Source: Oliverpabstia intestinalis (GTDB taxonomy: Bacteria; Bacillota; Clostridia; Lachnospirales; Lachnospiraceae). Taken from it: a DNA stretch of 64,000 bases. The notes beneath the pieces were generated by a model. It did no database searches. It saw nothing but the letters and a program-made list of their open reading frames with translations, and was not told the DNA's origin. The position numbers were made by a program, and so were the translations under genes. Location: positions 1-64,000 of the forward strand of contig NZ_VUMS01000004.1 in assembly GCF_009696065.1 (NCBI RefSeq). Direction: 5' to 3'. Within the stretch, counting starts at the first letter, position 1, and each line of letters opens with the position of its first letter. Below are positions 18,244 through 28,267 of the stretch, one piece after another.

Positions 18244-19623
18244 ATGTATACCATTGATTTTACAAAACCTGTTCACATACATTTTATCGGCATCGGCGGT
18301 ATCAGCATGAGCGGCCTTGCCGAGATTCTTTTAAAAGAGGGATTCACCGTATCCGGCTCTGATTCCAAAGAAAGTGCTCTGACGGATCATCTGACTGCGA
18401 ACGGCGCACAGATTTTCTACGGACAGCGCGCATCCAATATTATTGACGGTATCGATCTGGTGGTTTACACTGCTGCGATCCACCCGGATAACCCGGAATA
18501 TGCCTGCGCAAAAGAAAAAAATATTCCGATGATGACCCGTGCCGATCTGCTGGGACAGATCATGAAAAATTACCAGATCCCCATCGCAGTATCCGGAACC
18601 CACGGAAAAACCACAACAACTTCCATGGCTTCTCATATTCTGCTGGAAGGTGGTTTTGATCCGACAATCTCTGTCGGCGGTATCCTGCCGGCCATCGGCG
18701 GTAATCTGCGTCTGGGACATTCCGGTACTTTCATTACCGAGGCCTGTGAATATACCAACAGCTTTTTAAGCTTTTTCCCGAAAATCAGTATCATCCTGAA
18801 CATGGATGCCGATCATCTGGATTTCTTTAAGGATATTGACGATATCCGCCATTCCTTCCGGCTGTTTGCAGAAAAACTTCCGGCTGACGGTACCCTGATC
18901 ATCAACAGTGATACTCCTCATTATGAGGATATCATCAGGGATCTGCCATGCGAAGTCATCACTTACGGACTGGAACATGAAGCTGATTATACAGCAACCG
19001 ATATTACATACGATACCTTCGGTCACCCGACCTTTACCTGTCTGCATCACGGTGAAACCACAGGAACCTTCTCCCTGAAGGTACCCGGTATCCACAACGT
19101 GTCCAACGCCCTTTCCGTGATCGCTCTGGGTGAAAAACTGGGTATGGACGATGCAACGATCCAGAAAGGTCTGATCAACTTCACCGGAACCGACCGCCGT
19201 TTCCAGTTCAAAGGAAACATCGGCGATATCACTGTGATCGATGACTATGCCCATCATCCGACAGAGATCAAAGCAACACTGACCTCTGCCAAAAACTATC
19301 CGCACAAAAAGACCTGGTGTATCTTCCAGCCACATACCTACACCCGTACCAAAGCTCTGCTCCCGGAATTCGCCGAAGCACTGACTCTGGCAGACCATGT
19401 AGTACTGGCAAACATCTACGCCGCAAGAGAAACCGACACCCTCGGCATCTCTTCCGCCGACCTTCAAAAAAGAATCCAGGAACTGGGAACTCCCTGCGAA
19501 TACTTCCCAACCTTCGATGAAATCGAAAACTACCTTCTGGAAAACTGCCAGCCCGGTGACCTCCTGATCACCATGGGCGCCGGCGATGTCTACCAGATCG
19601 GCGAAAAACTCCTGGGCAAATAA
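18244..19623 (+). CDS. murC: UDP-N-acetylmuramate--L-alanine ligase
   Basis: Adds the first L-alanine of the peptidoglycan stem peptide in the cytoplasm, using ATP. The N-terminal domain has VHIHFIGIGGISMSGLAEIL and VSGSDSKES, the central domain the P-loop VSGTHGKTTTTSM and EACEYTNSFL, DADHLDFF, and the C-terminal domain DDYAHHPTEIKATL and FQPHTYTRTKAL. Length 459 is typical. The ATG at 18244 has AAAGGGAG upstream; an in-frame upstream ATG lacks a site. It is a single-gene unit between its promoter and a terminator, away from the usual mur cluster (murG is 34 kb away, also alone). Confidence 0.96.
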   Translation: MYTIDFTKPVHIHFIGIGGISMSGLAEILLKEGFTVSGSDSKESALTDHLTANGAQIFYGQRASNIIDGIDLVVYTAAIHPDNPEYACAKEKNIPMMTRADLLGQIMKNYQIPIAVSGTHGKTTTTSMASHILLEGGFDPTISVGGILPAIGGNLRLGHSGTFITEACEYTNSFLSFFPKISIILNMDADHLDFFKDIDDIRHSFRLFAEKLPADGTLIINSDTPHYEDIIRDLPCEVITYGLEHEADYTATDITYDTFGHPTFTCLHHGETTGTFSLKVPGIHNVSNALSVIALGEKLGMDDATIQKGLINFTGTDRRFQFKGNIGDITVIDDYAHHPTEIKATLTSAKNYPHKKTWCIFQPHTYTRTKALLPEFAEALTLADHVVLANIYAARETDTLGISSADLQKRIQELGTPCEYFPTFDEIENYLLENCQPGDLLITMGAGDVYQIGEKLLGK

Positions 19624-19654
19624 ACACCAAAAAAAACCTTCTTTTACCCCATAC

Positions 19655-19696
19655 AAAAATGGCAGCCGAACCTAACATGTCCGGTTGCCATTTTTA
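19655..19696 (+). terminator. Terminator after murC
   Basis: AAAAATGGCA pairs with TGCCATTTTT, with further pairs (including one G-U) inside, and ends in a T run. Confidence 0.88.
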
Positions 19697-19882
19697 TATG
19701 TAAAAACCCCCTGATCCTTTCGCCTGCTCCGTACCCTGTAATTTTCTTCTTATGCTTTTTCCTTCCATCCACAATCTACTTCAACCCTCTCCCCATGTGA
19801 AAATCAGGATCCGAAAGAGGTCTGCAACATCAGGAGACCTCTTTCGGATCCGTCCCTTTTCAACCAGCATTTTTTTCTCAAC

Positions 19883-20089
19883 TTATCCACATTATCCACA
19901 CATTTATCCCCACCCTCAGTTCCCATCTCTGTGGATTCCCCTGTGCATAACTCTGTTTACATAATCTTACACTCTTCCCTCCGAATTTTCTCTGTTTTTC
20001 AAACAATTCCTCCATTTTCCGGTTGCAAATAATCCCCACACCTCATAATTTTCCACCACTTATCCACATCATCCACATGCTTATCCACC
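19883..20089. promoter_or_regulatory. Cluster of seven DnaA boxes
   Basis: Three perfect TTATCCACA boxes are at 19883-19891, 19892-19900 and 20060-20068. Boxes with one mismatch are at 19904-19912 (TTATCCCCA), 20069-20077 (TCATCCACA), 20081-20089 (TTATCCACC) and, on the minus strand, 19942-19950 (TTATGCACA). Several abut head to tail with no gap. They fill the gene-free stretch 19697-20233 upstream of the helicase loading operon, 70-300 bases ahead of its promoter. No dnaA or dnaN is nearby, so this is more likely a DnaA-controlled or DnaA-titrating site than the main origin. Confidence 0.8.
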
Positions 20090-20156
20090 TTACTTACACA
20101 CCAGCTAATCCCCCATCGCACCTTATTTTCCACCTCCTTCCCATAAAAAACCATGT

Positions 20157-20184
20157 TTGATTTCTTAAAGAATCATGCTATAAT
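20157..20184 (+). promoter_or_regulatory. Promoter of the dnaD-like/loader/prs operon
   Basis: TTGATT (20157-20162), a 16-base spacer, and TATAAT (20179-20184) preceded by TG one base away, an extended -10. The first start codon is 50 bases downstream. Confidence 0.75.
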
Positions 20185-20233
20185 AAGCACGTAACCAGGA
20201 CATATACCATCACTTTTCTATTACAGGAGAACT

Positions 20234-21382
20234 ATGCAGTTATCTTTACATAATGGAAGCTCCAGCGGAGTTACCATTATTTCCAATATTTTCATAGATT
20301 ATTATATGCCCCGCGCCAACGGGGAATTCGTTAAAATTTACCTTTATCTGCTCCGCAGTCTGCAAAGCGGCGACACCGCACTGGACCTGGCTGCTGTAGC
20401 GGATGTTTTTGACTGCACAGAATCAGATGTGCTTCGCACCCTTCGTTACTGGGAGAATCAGAAACTGGTCGTACTGGCAGGTACCGACACCCAGACTTCC
20501 ATTGATTTCCTACAGCCCATGGTGCCGGATACGGTGCAAAACACACTGGCAGAACAGGCAATTACTCAGATTTCGCCTGCCACATCGACAAACACCGTCA
20601 CATCCGGCTCACCGTCGACAGCCGGAGCATCTGTCACACCTGCCGGGAATGCCCCGCAGACAGGCACTCAGCCCTCTCAGACAACAGGGAATAAAAAAAC
20701 AATGAGTGCTGACCGTCTGAAAGAGCTCCGCGAACAGGAAGACGTTCGCCAGATTCTCTTTCTGGCCGAAAGTTACCTTGGTACTACACTGTCAAGAACA
20801 GTTACCGATGAACTTCTTTATATTTACGAGGAGCTTCATTTTTCTGTGGATCTGTTTGACTATCTGATCGAATACTGTGTTTCCAAGGGAAGTAAAGACA
20901 TTCATTATATAAAGAAAGTAGCCTTCAGCTGGCACGAGGCGGGTATCGACACAGTTACCCGCGCCAAGCAGGAGACTACGACCTATCACAGAAACTATTT
21001 TTCAATTTTAAAAGCATTCGGAATCAGCAACCGTAATCCGATCCAGTCGGAGATCCACATGATCGACCACTGGATGAAAGATTACGGATTTACTATGGAC
21101 ATCCTCACGGAAGCCTGTTCCCGTACAGTAGCATCCACCGGGAAAGCCAATTTCCGCTATGCGGACAGGATTCTTTCCGACTGGAAGGATAAAGGTGTCC
21201 GACACCTGACCGATATTCAGGCTCTGGATACTTTGCACAGACAACTGCAAAGTGACCGTCAGGAACAAAAGCAGCGGCAGGAACAGAAGGGAATCCGTCC
21301 ATCGGGTTCCGGTAACAGATTCAATAATTTCCAGCAGCGAAATTATGATTACGATCAACTTGAAAATCAGCTTTTAAAATGA
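20234..21382 (+). CDS. DnaD/DnaB-like replication initiation protein
   Basis: DnaD and DnaB of Bacillus remodel DNA at the origin and help to load the replicative helicase. This 382-residue protein has an N-terminal winged-helix part (NIFIDYYMPRANGEFVKIYLYLL, then LAAVADVFDCTESDVLRTLRYWE), a Thr/Ser/Pro-rich linker (about residues 95-155), and two copies of the DnaD C-terminal domain, one at about 160-245 ending YIKKVAFSWHEAGIDT and one at about 255-340 with KANFRYADRILSDWKDKGV. Two such copies is the DnaB-like arrangement. It is followed 15 bases later by the helicase loader gene, so a joint role in helicase loading is a firm inference. A cluster of DnaA boxes lies upstream. Confidence 0.9.
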   Translation: MQLSLHNGSSSGVTIISNIFIDYYMPRANGEFVKIYLYLLRSLQSGDTALDLAAVADVFDCTESDVLRTLRYWENQKLVVLAGTDTQTSIDFLQPMVPDTVQNTLAEQAITQISPATSTNTVTSGSPSTAGASVTPAGNAPQTGTQPSQTTGNKKTMSADRLKELREQEDVRQILFLAESYLGTTLSRTVTDELLYIYEELHFSVDLFDYLIEYCVSKGSKDIHYIKKVAFSWHEAGIDTVTRAKQETTTYHRNYFSILKAFGISNRNPIQSEIHMIDHWMKDYGFTMDILTEACSRTVASTGKANFRYADRILSDWKDKGVRHLTDIQALDTLHRQLQSDRQEQKQRQEQKGIRPSGSGNRFNNFQQRNYDYDQLENQLLK

Positions 21383-21397
21383 TAAAGGAGAATTACC

Positions 21398-22387
21398 GTG
21401 GCACTACAAAACAGTCAGTACGATGCACTGATGCGCTATTATCAGCGATTGCAGTTTCGCAATAAACATGAACAAGATGCCCGTATCGCCGAAGCACAGG
21501 CCAGGATACCCCGGCTGGCACTGATCGATCAGGAGATTGCAGCGATCAGTGTGAAAAAAGCACGAATCTTACTCGGTGATAAAAACGCCACTGATTTTGA
21601 CCTGAACGAACAGATTCAGGCTTTATCCAGAGAGCGAACCGATCTGTTAAAAGCCAATGGTTATCCGGAGGATTATCTGAAGATGCATTATACCTGTCCT
21701 CTGTGTCAGGACACCGGCTATGTGGACAACCGGAAGTGTATCTGCTTCAGGCGTGCGATCAGTGAACATCTGTATACCCAGTCCAATATCCGGGAATTAT
21801 TAAAAACAGCCAGCTTCGATGCATTTTCTCTGGATTATTATCCGGAAGATATGGTAAACGAAGCCACAGGACAGACCGCCCGGCAGAGTGCCGCAACCGC
21901 ATTGCAGCGCTCAAAAGATTTCGTTCAGAACTTTGATCATTCTTTTGAAAATCTTTTCATTTACGGTGATACCGGTGTTGGAAAAACTTTTCTTACGTAC
22001 TGCATCGCAAAAGAACTTTTGGATTCGATGCACAGCGTGATCTATTATTCTGCTTTCGATCTGTTCGATGCGTTCGCAAGAAACACCTTCTCGAACTCTG
22101 ATACCACGGAAGGAGAAAATGACTATATTCTCAACTGTGATCTGCTTATCATCGATGATCTTGGAACAGAACTTACCAACAGCTTTGTTGCTTCTCAGTT
22201 CTTTTTATGTATCAATGAACGGATCCTCAGAAAGAAATCTACGGTAATTTCCACCAATCTGACACTGGGCAGTTTTATGGATACCTACTCCGAACGGGTA
22301 TTTTCCAGAGTTTCCAGTAACTACACGATGATCAAACTCATCGGTAAAGATATAAGAATCCAGAAAAAAATATTAGGAGGAAACTAA
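21398..22387 (+). CDS. Helicase loader, DnaC/DnaI-type AAA+ ATPase
   Basis: The 329-residue protein has an N-terminal helical part, a zinc-binding motif YTCPLCQDTGYVDNRKCIC near residues 105-125, and an AAA+ domain with Walker A IYGDTGVGKTFL near residue 190 and Walker B LLIIDDLGTE near residue 245, then STNLTLGSF and the arginine-finger region YSERVFSRV. This is the layout of DnaI rather than of transposition helpers such as IstB, which lack the zinc motif. The start is GTG, with AAAGGAG six to seven bases upstream. It is two bases from prs. Confidence 0.92.
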   Translation: MALQNSQYDALMRYYQRLQFRNKHEQDARIAEAQARIPRLALIDQEIAAISVKKARILLGDKNATDFDLNEQIQALSRERTDLLKANGYPEDYLKMHYTCPLCQDTGYVDNRKCICFRRAISEHLYTQSNIRELLKTASFDAFSLDYYPEDMVNEATGQTARQSAATALQRSKDFVQNFDHSFENLFIYGDTGVGKTFLTYCIAKELLDSMHSVIYYSAFDLFDAFARNTFSNSDTTEGENDYILNCDLLIIDDLGTELTNSFVASQFFLCINERILRKKSTVISTNLTLGSFMDTYSERVFSRVSSNYTMIKLIGKDIRIQKKILGGN

Positions 22388-22389
22388 CA

Positions 22390-23565
22390 ATGTCACACAA
22401 CAAAAATCACGATTCGCAACAGCTTCCTGTAGGACGACTGGGGATCATTTCTCCCTACAGCTGCGCCGAACTCGGTACAAAGGTAGATAACTACCTGGTC
22501 AGCTGGAGAAAAAAACGCCACAATGAAGGTGTTTTATATGAAGGCTACGACAGAGATACTTACCTGATCGGGTCTGATCTTCCCCGTTTCGGTTCCGGAG
22601 AAGCAAAAGGTATCCTGAAGGAATCCGTACGTGGTGATGATATCTATATTCTGGTAGATGTCTGCAACTACAGTCTGACATATTCTCTGGCAGGACAGAC
22701 CAACCATATGTCCCCGGATGATCATTATCAGAACCTGAAACGAATCATTGCTGCCATCGCCGGAAAAGCCAGACGAATCAACGTGATCATGCCATTTTTG
22801 TATGAGAGCCGCCAGCATAGACGTACCGGCAGAGAGTCCCTCGACTGTGCACTGGCACTGCAGGAACTGATCCAGATGGGTGTGGAAAACATCATCACTT
22901 TCGATGCTCACGATCCGAGAATCCAGAACGCGATCCCACTGCATGGATTTGAAACTGTACAGTCCGCATACCAGTTTATCAAAAACCTCTTAAAGAAAGA
23001 AAAAGATCTGAAACTGGATAAAGAACATCTGATGGTCATCAGCCCGGATGAAGGCGGCATGAGCCGTGCCATCTATCTGGCAAACAACCTTGGCGTAGAC
23101 ATGGGTATGTTCTACAAACGCCGTGACTACTCTACTATTGTAGACGGAAGAAACCCTATCGTTGCTCATGAATTCCTGGGAGCTGATGTTCGTGGCAAAG
23201 ATATGATCATCGTAGACGATATGATCTCCTCCGGTGACAGCATGCTCGAGGTAGCTCAGCTCCTCAAAGACCGGGGAGCCAACAAAATCTTCATGTGTTC
23301 CACCTTTGGTCTGTTCACCAACGGCATGACAAAGTTCGATGAAGCCTACGAAAAAGGGATCTTCGACCGCATCCTGACCACCAACCTGATCTACCAGACC
23401 CCGGAACTGCTGAGTAAACCTTACTATATCAACTGCGATATGAGTAAATACATCGCCCTGATCATCGACACCCTGAATCACGACGATTCCATCAGCAAAC
23501 TCCTGAACCCGGTAGAACGCATCCAGAAAGTCCTGACCAAATACAGAAATAACGAGACGATCTGA
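22390..23565 (+). CDS. prs: Ribose-phosphate pyrophosphokinase, long divergent form
   Basis: Makes PRPP from ribose-5-phosphate and ATP for nucleotide, histidine and tryptophan synthesis. At 391 residues it is about 75 longer than the classical enzyme. Visible sites are MPFLYESRQHRRTGRESLDC, FDAHDPRIQNAIPL, VISPDEGGMSRA and the PRPP loop IIVDDMISSGDSM. The extra length is at the N-terminus (about 60 residues with WRKKRHNEGVLYEGY) and in short insertions. Such long forms are common in Lachnospiraceae. Co-transcription with helicase loading genes would link nucleotide supply to replication; that is inference. Confidence 0.9.
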   Translation: MSHNKNHDSQQLPVGRLGIISPYSCAELGTKVDNYLVSWRKKRHNEGVLYEGYDRDTYLIGSDLPRFGSGEAKGILKESVRGDDIYILVDVCNYSLTYSLAGQTNHMSPDDHYQNLKRIIAAIAGKARRINVIMPFLYESRQHRRTGRESLDCALALQELIQMGVENIITFDAHDPRIQNAIPLHGFETVQSAYQFIKNLLKKEKDLKLDKEHLMVISPDEGGMSRAIYLANNLGVDMGMFYKRRDYSTIVDGRNPIVAHEFLGADVRGKDMIIVDDMISSGDSMLEVAQLLKDRGANKIFMCSTFGLFTNGMTKFDEAYEKGIFDRILTTNLIYQTPELLSKPYYINCDMSKYIALIIDTLNHDDSISKLLNPVERIQKVLTKYRNNETI

Positions 23566-23607
23566 TAAATCAGGTAATGCCAGGCACACTGGCATTACCT
23601 GATTTAT
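23565..23607 (+). other. Perfect 19-bp stem-loop overlapping the prs stop codon
   Basis: Bases 23565-23583 pair perfectly with 23589-23607 around a 5-base loop. The left arm begins at the last base of the prs stop codon. There is no T run after it, so it may protect the 3' end of the message rather than stop transcription; a second hairpin with a T run follows 15 bases later. Confidence 0.6.
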
Positions 23608-23621
23608 GAAATATCTAACAC

Positions 23622-23685
23622 AAAAGAGACATACCGACGAAACTCTCACTTCAAAGATTCTTTCGTTAATATGTCTCTTTTTTCT
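23622..23685 (+). terminator. Terminator of the helicase loader/prs operon
   Basis: AAAAGAGACAT at 23622-23632 pairs with ATGTCTCTTTT, with an inner CGAAA/TTTCG pair, followed by TTTCTTTT. Confidence 0.8.
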
Positions 23686-23700
23686 TTTCATAACCTACCC

Positions 23701-23755
23701 AAAAAGACGCGGGAAGGACCACTTCCCACAACCGTAATCCTTCCCGCGTCCTTTT
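23701..23755. terminator. Bidirectional terminator, mainly for nfo
   Basis: Thirteen bases at 23705-23717 pair perfectly with 23737-23749. A runs and T runs flank the stem on both sides, and on the minus strand the nfo transcript would end here. Confidence 0.85.
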
Positions 23756-23835
23756 CCCAAAACCTCCCGCACAGCCCTGCCCACGTTGCCAGAGCAGAAA
23801 GCCGAAGCACGTTTCGTCCGCGTCGTCAACTTCAA

Positions 23836-24666
23836 CTACCTCTTCATCTCTCTCAGCACCCGGATCTCCCGCGCATACCCCTCCAGTTCATTCGGTGTCT
23901 CCAGATAGATCGGAATCCCCTGCAGTTTCGGATGATTCACCATCCTCTCAAACGCTTCCAGCCCGATCGACCCTTCCCCGATCTTCTCATGCCGGTCCTT
24001 ATGACTCGCAAACGGATTCTTACTGTCATTCATGTGAATCGCCTTCAGCCTCTCAAGCCCGATCACCCGGTCAAACTCCTCCAGCACCTGATCCAGCTGT
24101 CCCACCAGATCATACCCCGCGTCATACACATGACACGTATCCAGGCAAACACCCATATGGCTCTTCAACTCCACCCGATCCAGAATCTGCGCCAGTTCCT
24201 CAAAGCTCCGACCAACCTCTGTTCCCTTTCCTGCCATCGTCTCCAAAAGTACCGTCGTGTGCTGCTCCTCCTTCAGAATCTGATTCAGCATCTCACTGAT
24301 CATCCGGATTCCTTCCTGTGCACCCTGTCCTACGTGACTTCCCGGATGAAAATTATAACAGTTCCCCGGAACATACTCCATCCGTTTCAGATCATCCTCC
24401 ATCGTCATCCAGGCAAATTCCCTGGTCTTTGCATCCTTAGAACATGGATTCAGTGTATATGGCGCATGAGCCAGGATCTGACAGATATCATGCTCCTGCG
24501 CATATTCCAGAAACTTTCTCACATCCTCCGGATCTATTTCTTTCGCTCTGCTTCCTCTTGGGTTTCGGGTGAAAAACTGAAAGGTATTCGCTCCAATCTT
24601 CACCGCCTCTTTTCCCATATAAAAAAATCCCTTCGACGAGGACAAATGACAACCTATTCTAAGCAT
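23836..24666 (-). CDS. nfo: Endonuclease IV (AP endonuclease)
   Basis: Zinc enzyme that cuts DNA at abasic sites in base excision repair. The 276-residue TIM-barrel shows [94 protein letters not shown] and YLETPNEL, giving the usual His/Glu/Asp metal ligands. Its first 13 bases overlap the end of the upstream SbcD-like gene, so the two are co-transcribed and probably translationally coupled, which fits a shared DNA repair context. Confidence 0.95.
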   Translation of the reverse strand: MLRIGCHLSSSKGFFYMGKEAVKIGANTFQFFTRNPRGSRAKEIDPEDVRKFLEYAQEHDICQILAHAPYTLNPCSKDAKTREFAWMTMEDDLKRMEYVPGNCYNFHPGSHVGQGAQEGIRMISEMLNQILKEEQHTTVLLETMAGKGTEVGRSFEELAQILDRVELKSHMGVCLDTCHVYDAGYDLVGQLDQVLEEFDRVIGLERLKAIHMNDSKNPFASHKDRHEKIGEGSIGLEAFERMVNHPKLQGIPIYLETPNELEGYAREIRVLREMKR

Positions 24667-26627
24667 TCTTTCTCCTTTTCCTTCCGTTCACTCCGATCTC
24701 CGACATGTCGTATGCTTTCTTCCTCCGTCAGCACCGTAAGTGCCAGTTTAAGACCGGAAATCTCCATATCACAGGATTCTTCCTCCCAGGTCGGACAAGA
24801 CAACTCCCGGATCTCTTCCTGCAGATTTTCTGTCTGTATTTTCTTTTCTTCCGCCTCTGTCGCAAGATGAACTCCCCGCTCCTGCAGTCGCAGAATCTGA
24901 TGACTGATCTGACGCAGTTCCTTCTTTCTTTCTTTTAATCGTTCTTCCCAGTCCTTCTGTAACTCTTCCTGTTCCGTGTCTTCCTTCTGCTCCGGCTCAT
25001 CCCGTACAACTGTCCGTTGCACGGCCATACTGTCCCTGGTTCGAAGCCAGTTTACCAGATACATCCTTCCCATCAGAGTGCCCGTCAGAATCACAAGGCC
25101 AAGCACCGTACACACAGCCCGATTCCAGGAAAACGGATCGATCAGGATCAATATGGCAAGTACGATTCCTGTCCATGTAAATATTTCGGAAATTTTGGGA
25201 ATTTTAGGAATATCCAATAGCTTTCTTTCTTTTCCCCCGACTGCTTTTCGTGTCTGGACAGGTTGCTCTGCTACCGATCTTTCCGGATTCAGGGGCTGTT
25301 CACTTTTTGGCTGTCTGCTTTCTTCTGCCTGTCGTTTTCCTTCTTCCCGTCGTTCCTGCTCCAGGTGCTTTTCTGTTGCATTCCGGTTCAGTTCCAGACG
25401 GCGGATCTCGGAACCATTGACCAGCAGCTGTTGTTCCAGACCGGAGCGTTCCCGCATGATACGGTGCATCGTTTGTTCTACCACCGCACTCCGACTTTCT
25501 CTCTCCTTTCGCAGTTCCTGTTTCTTTTCCTTCCAGGCCGTTATCTTTTCTGAAAGAACCTCTCTTTCATCCCCGTCTTCGGCAAGCAGTGCCTGCAGTC
25601 CATAATCCAGTGCTTTCTGTTCTACTTTTCCCTGTTTTTTCTCGAACCAGTGGATATATGCACCGATTTTCGTTCCCAGTTTTTCCCGTTTCAGTCGGTT
25701 CAGATCATAGCACGGGCGGGTTTCATCCGTTATTTTCACAATATTTCCATAGGCGCGCAGTGCCTCCAGTTCAAACTCCAGTTCCGGATTCCGATATCCC
25801 TGGATCCTGAGCCAGTAGATATCTTCGCTTCCTTTCTGTGCGATCGCGTCCTGTACTTTCTGCTCCAGAGCCGCCTGTGTGGTGCCTGAATGAATCCGCA
25901 GTGAAAGAGGAATATACGAACGACACGCACAGGGAACCAGTGTGATCTGCGTATGATACTGCCCCTGTTCGTCCTCTGTGATCTCTCCGTAGACAACCCC
26001 GTGGGTTCCTGTCTCTTCCAGGCAGATGGGTTCCGGAGAACCGGCATATGCCATCTGATTTTCCACCAGTACTCCCGGTATATGGCGATACCCCAATGCC
26101 ACATAGTCAAAACCGGCTCCATCCTCTTTTTTCATAGGAATATGCGTTTCATCTCCACCATATGCCAGCAGGATATGAATCCCCGGCTGATCCTCCGGCC
26201 GGATGCTGCTGTATATCGCTTCCGTAACCTCCGGATGCTCATAACTGCATCCATACACTTTCGTATGCAGCTTTTCCAGACTGATCACTTCCGGTTTCTC
26301 ACTCAGAAATCCATGAACATTCTTCGTCCATTTCACCTTACGATACGCTGAGTCTTCCCGCAGATAATCGTGGCTTCCTGCCATCCACACCACCTCGGTA
26401 TCCGGTATGGATGCAAACAGCTGACTGACTCTCTCTGTCTGAGAAGGCAACGGCTGTCTGTGAAACAGATCTCCTGCGATCAGCAACAACTCTATTTTCT
26501 CTTCTCTGATCTGGTCGATCACCCGTACAAAGGTTTCCCAGATTTCATTTTCCCTGAATGCACTCCAGGGGCAGCCCGAATCCGGAACCGCCCCCAAATG
26601 TACATCAGCCATATGAATAAATCGCAT
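24654..26627 (-). CDS. SbcD/YhaO-like metallophosphoesterase with coiled coils and membrane segments, altered active site
   Basis: Residues 1-270 are a calcineurin-like phosphoesterase of the SbcD/Mre11/YhaO group: DVHLG (D8, H10), GDLFH (D53). In place of the usual GNHD there is GSHD (S85), where HGG is expected there is AYGG (Y156), and GHxH has become GYRH (Y180, H182). By comparison with Mre11, all ligands of metal 1 remain and the Asn and two His of metal 2 are replaced. Residues about 330-440 form charged coiled coil; two hydrophobic segments at about 485-545 look like membrane spans; coiled coil and a short tail follow. No SbcC/YhaN ATPase gene is adjacent. The protein may be a DNA-binding or scaffolding relative rather than a nuclease. 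nfo overlaps its end. Confidence 0.8.
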   Translation of the reverse strand: MRFIHMADVHLGAVPDSGCPWSAFRENEIWETFVRVIDQIREEKIELLLIAGDLFHRQPLPSQTERVSQLFASIPDTEVVWMAGSHDYLREDSAYRKVKWTKNVHGFLSEKPEVISLEKLHTKVYGCSYEHPEVTEAIYSSIRPEDQPGIHILLAYGGDETHIPMKKEDGAGFDYVALGYRHIPGVLVENQMAYAGSPEPICLEETGTHGVVYGEITEDEQGQYHTQITLVPCACRSYIPLSLRIHSGTTQAALEQKVQDAIAQKGSEDIYWLRIQGYRNPELEFELEALRAYGNIVKITDETRPCYDLNRLKREKLGTKIGAYIHWFEKKQGKVEQKALDYGLQALLAEDGDEREVLSEKITAWKEKKQELRKERESRSAVVEQTMHRIMRERSGLEQQLLVNGSEIRRLELNRNATEKHLEQERREEGKRQAEESRQPKSEQPLNPERSVAEQPVQTRKAVGGKERKLLDIPKIPKISEIFTWTGIVLAILILIDPFSWNRAVCTVLGLVILTGTLMGRMYLVNWLRTRDSMAVQRTVVRDEPEQKEDTEQEELQKDWEERLKERKKELRQISHQILRLQERGVHLATEAEEKKIQTENLQEEIRELSCPTWEEESCDMEISGLKLALTVLTEEESIRHVGDRSERKEKEKECLE

Positions 26628-26653
26628 AGCCTCTCCTGTTACTGTATAATTAC

Positions 26654-26795
26654 GTAACTATTCAGTAGCCACTGTCCCGCGAGGTGTTTTGACATGAATA
26701 TGTCAAAATCCCGAGACATACAAGCCAAAATGCCATCACCGAAGGTGATTTTTTATGCATTTTGGCTCGTAACTGTGAAGGTACTGAACAGTTAC
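26654..26795. mobile_element. Short inverted-repeat element, copy A (142 bp), with 8-bp target duplication
   Basis: Starts GTAACTATTCAGTAG and ends CTGAACAGTTAC. It is flanked by a perfect direct repeat ATAATTAC at 26646-26653 and 26796-26803, the mark of insertion. It contains three hairpins: TTTTGACAT/ATGTCAAAA, ATCACC/GGTGAT, and AGCCAAAATGC/GCATTTTGGCT enclosing the second. The last 27 bases form a further hairpin. It encodes no protein, and it lies directly after the asnS stop codon. Confidence 0.85.
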
Positions 26796-26803
26796 ATAAT
26801 TAC

Positions 26804-28195
26804 TTATAAATCACAATTGTTTACTGTTCTCGGGAACGGGATGACATCACGGATGTTACCCATTCCTGTCAGATACATCACGCAACGTTCGAATCCAAGA
26901 CCGAATCCGGCATGTCTTGTGCTTCCGTATTTTCTCAGATCCATGTAGAATCCGTAGTCTTCTTTGTTCAGACCCATCTCGTCCATACGGGCTGCCAGCT
27001 TGTCGTAATCATCCTCTCTCTGGCTTCCGCCGATGATCTCGCCGATACCTGGTACCAGACAGTCAACCGCTGCCACGGTCTTTCCGTCATCGTTCAGTTT
27101 CATATAGAACGCTTTGATATCTTTCGGATAGTCAGTGACAAATACCGGACGTTTATATACCTGTTCGGTAAGATAACGCTCATGCTCTGTCTGCAGATCG
27201 CATCCCCAGGATACTTTGTATTCAAATTTATCGTTGTTCTTTGTCAGAATATCGATGGCTTCTGTATAAGTCACACGGGCAAATTCAGAATTTGCCACGT
27301 TGTTCAGACGGTCTAACAGTCCTTTGTCGATGAAGGAGTTGAAGAAGTTCATCTCTTCCGGTGCATTTTCCAGAACGTAACGTATAATGTATTTGAGCAT
27401 GGATTCCGCCAGAATCATATCATCGTCCAGATCTGCAAAAGCGATCTCCGGCTCAATCATCCAGAATTCTGCTGCATGGCGGGTAGTATTGGAGTTTTCT
27501 GCACGGAAAGTCGGTCCGAATGTATAGATGTTGCGGAACGCCTGTGCATAAGTCTCACCGTTCAGCTGTCCACTTACAGTCAGGTTGGTCGGTTTATTGA
27601 AGAAGTCTTTGGAAAAATCTACTTTTCCGTCTTCCGTCTTCGGAATGTTGTTCAGATCCATAGTTGTTACCTGGAACATCTCTCCGGCACCTTCGCAGTC
27701 ACTTCCTGTGATCAGTGGTGTATGCACATAGACAAATCCTCTCTCCTGGAAGAACTTGTGAATGGCATAGGCAATCAGAGAACGCACACGGAATACTGCC
27801 TGAAACGTATTGGTTCTCGGACGCAGGTGTGAAACCGTACGCAGATATTCCATGCTGTGGCGTTTTTTCTGCAGCGGATAATCCGGTGCTGAAGCTCCCT
27901 CTACGCTGATCTCAGTTGCCTGGATCTCAAACGGCTGTTTTGCCTGTGGTGTTGCTACCAGTGTTCCTTTTACAATGATGGCCGCACCGACATTCAGTCT
28001 GGAAATCTCTGCAAAGTTCTCCATAGAATCGTGGTATACCACCTGTAAGGTCTCAAAAAATGTTCCGTCATGCAGAACGATAAATCCAAATGTTTTGGAG
28101 TCACGTACGCTTCGTACCCATCCCCCTACAGTAATCTCTTTGTCCAGGAATGTTTCCCGGTTTTTGTATATTTCTCTTACAGTTGTAAGCTGCAT
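26804..28195 (-). CDS. asnS: Asparagine--tRNA ligase
   Basis: Class II synthetase charging tRNA-Asn. The N-terminal OB-fold ([20 protein letters not shown]) is followed by the catalytic domain: [17 protein letters not shown], the motif 2 region [25 protein letters not shown], and motif 3 [27 protein letters not shown]. The [11 protein letters not shown] signature separates AsnRS from AspRS. The 463-residue form starts at the ATG at 28195, nine bases after GGAGG. No T-box leader was found; the gene has a promoter about 100 bases upstream whose -35 box lies in an old repeat remnant. Confidence 0.96.
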   Translation of the reverse strand: MQLTTVREIYKNRETFLDKEITVGGWVRSVRDSKTFGFIVLHDGTFFETLQVVYHDSMENFAEISRLNVGAAIIVKGTLVATPQAKQPFEIQATEISVEGASAPDYPLQKKRHSMEYLRTVSHLRPRTNTFQAVFRVRSLIAYAIHKFFQERGFVYVHTPLITGSDCEGAGEMFQVTTMDLNNIPKTEDGKVDFSKDFFNKPTNLTVSGQLNGETYAQAFRNIYTFGPTFRAENSNTTRHAAEFWMIEPEIAFADLDDDMILAESMLKYIIRYVLENAPEEMNFFNSFIDKGLLDRLNNVANSEFARVTYTEAIDILTKNNDKFEYKVSWGCDLQTEHERYLTEQVYKRPVFVTDYPKDIKAFYMKLNDDGKTVAAVDCLVPGIGEIIGGSQREDDYDKLAARMDEMGLNKEDYGFYMDLRKYGSTRHAGFGLGFERCVMYLTGMGNIRDVIPFPRTVNNCDL

Positions 28196-28267
28196 AACAA
28201 AAGTCCTCCCTCTCTGATGTTTTCTCAGGCAGCCTGCCCGTACCTGCAAACTGCCCATATTGCATTT

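Noticed and set aside
19697-20233. Chromosomal replication origin
   Set aside because: The DnaA boxes are convincing, but dnaA, dnaN, recF and an obvious unwinding region are missing from the neighbourhood, so it was called a DnaA-bound regulatory or titration site.
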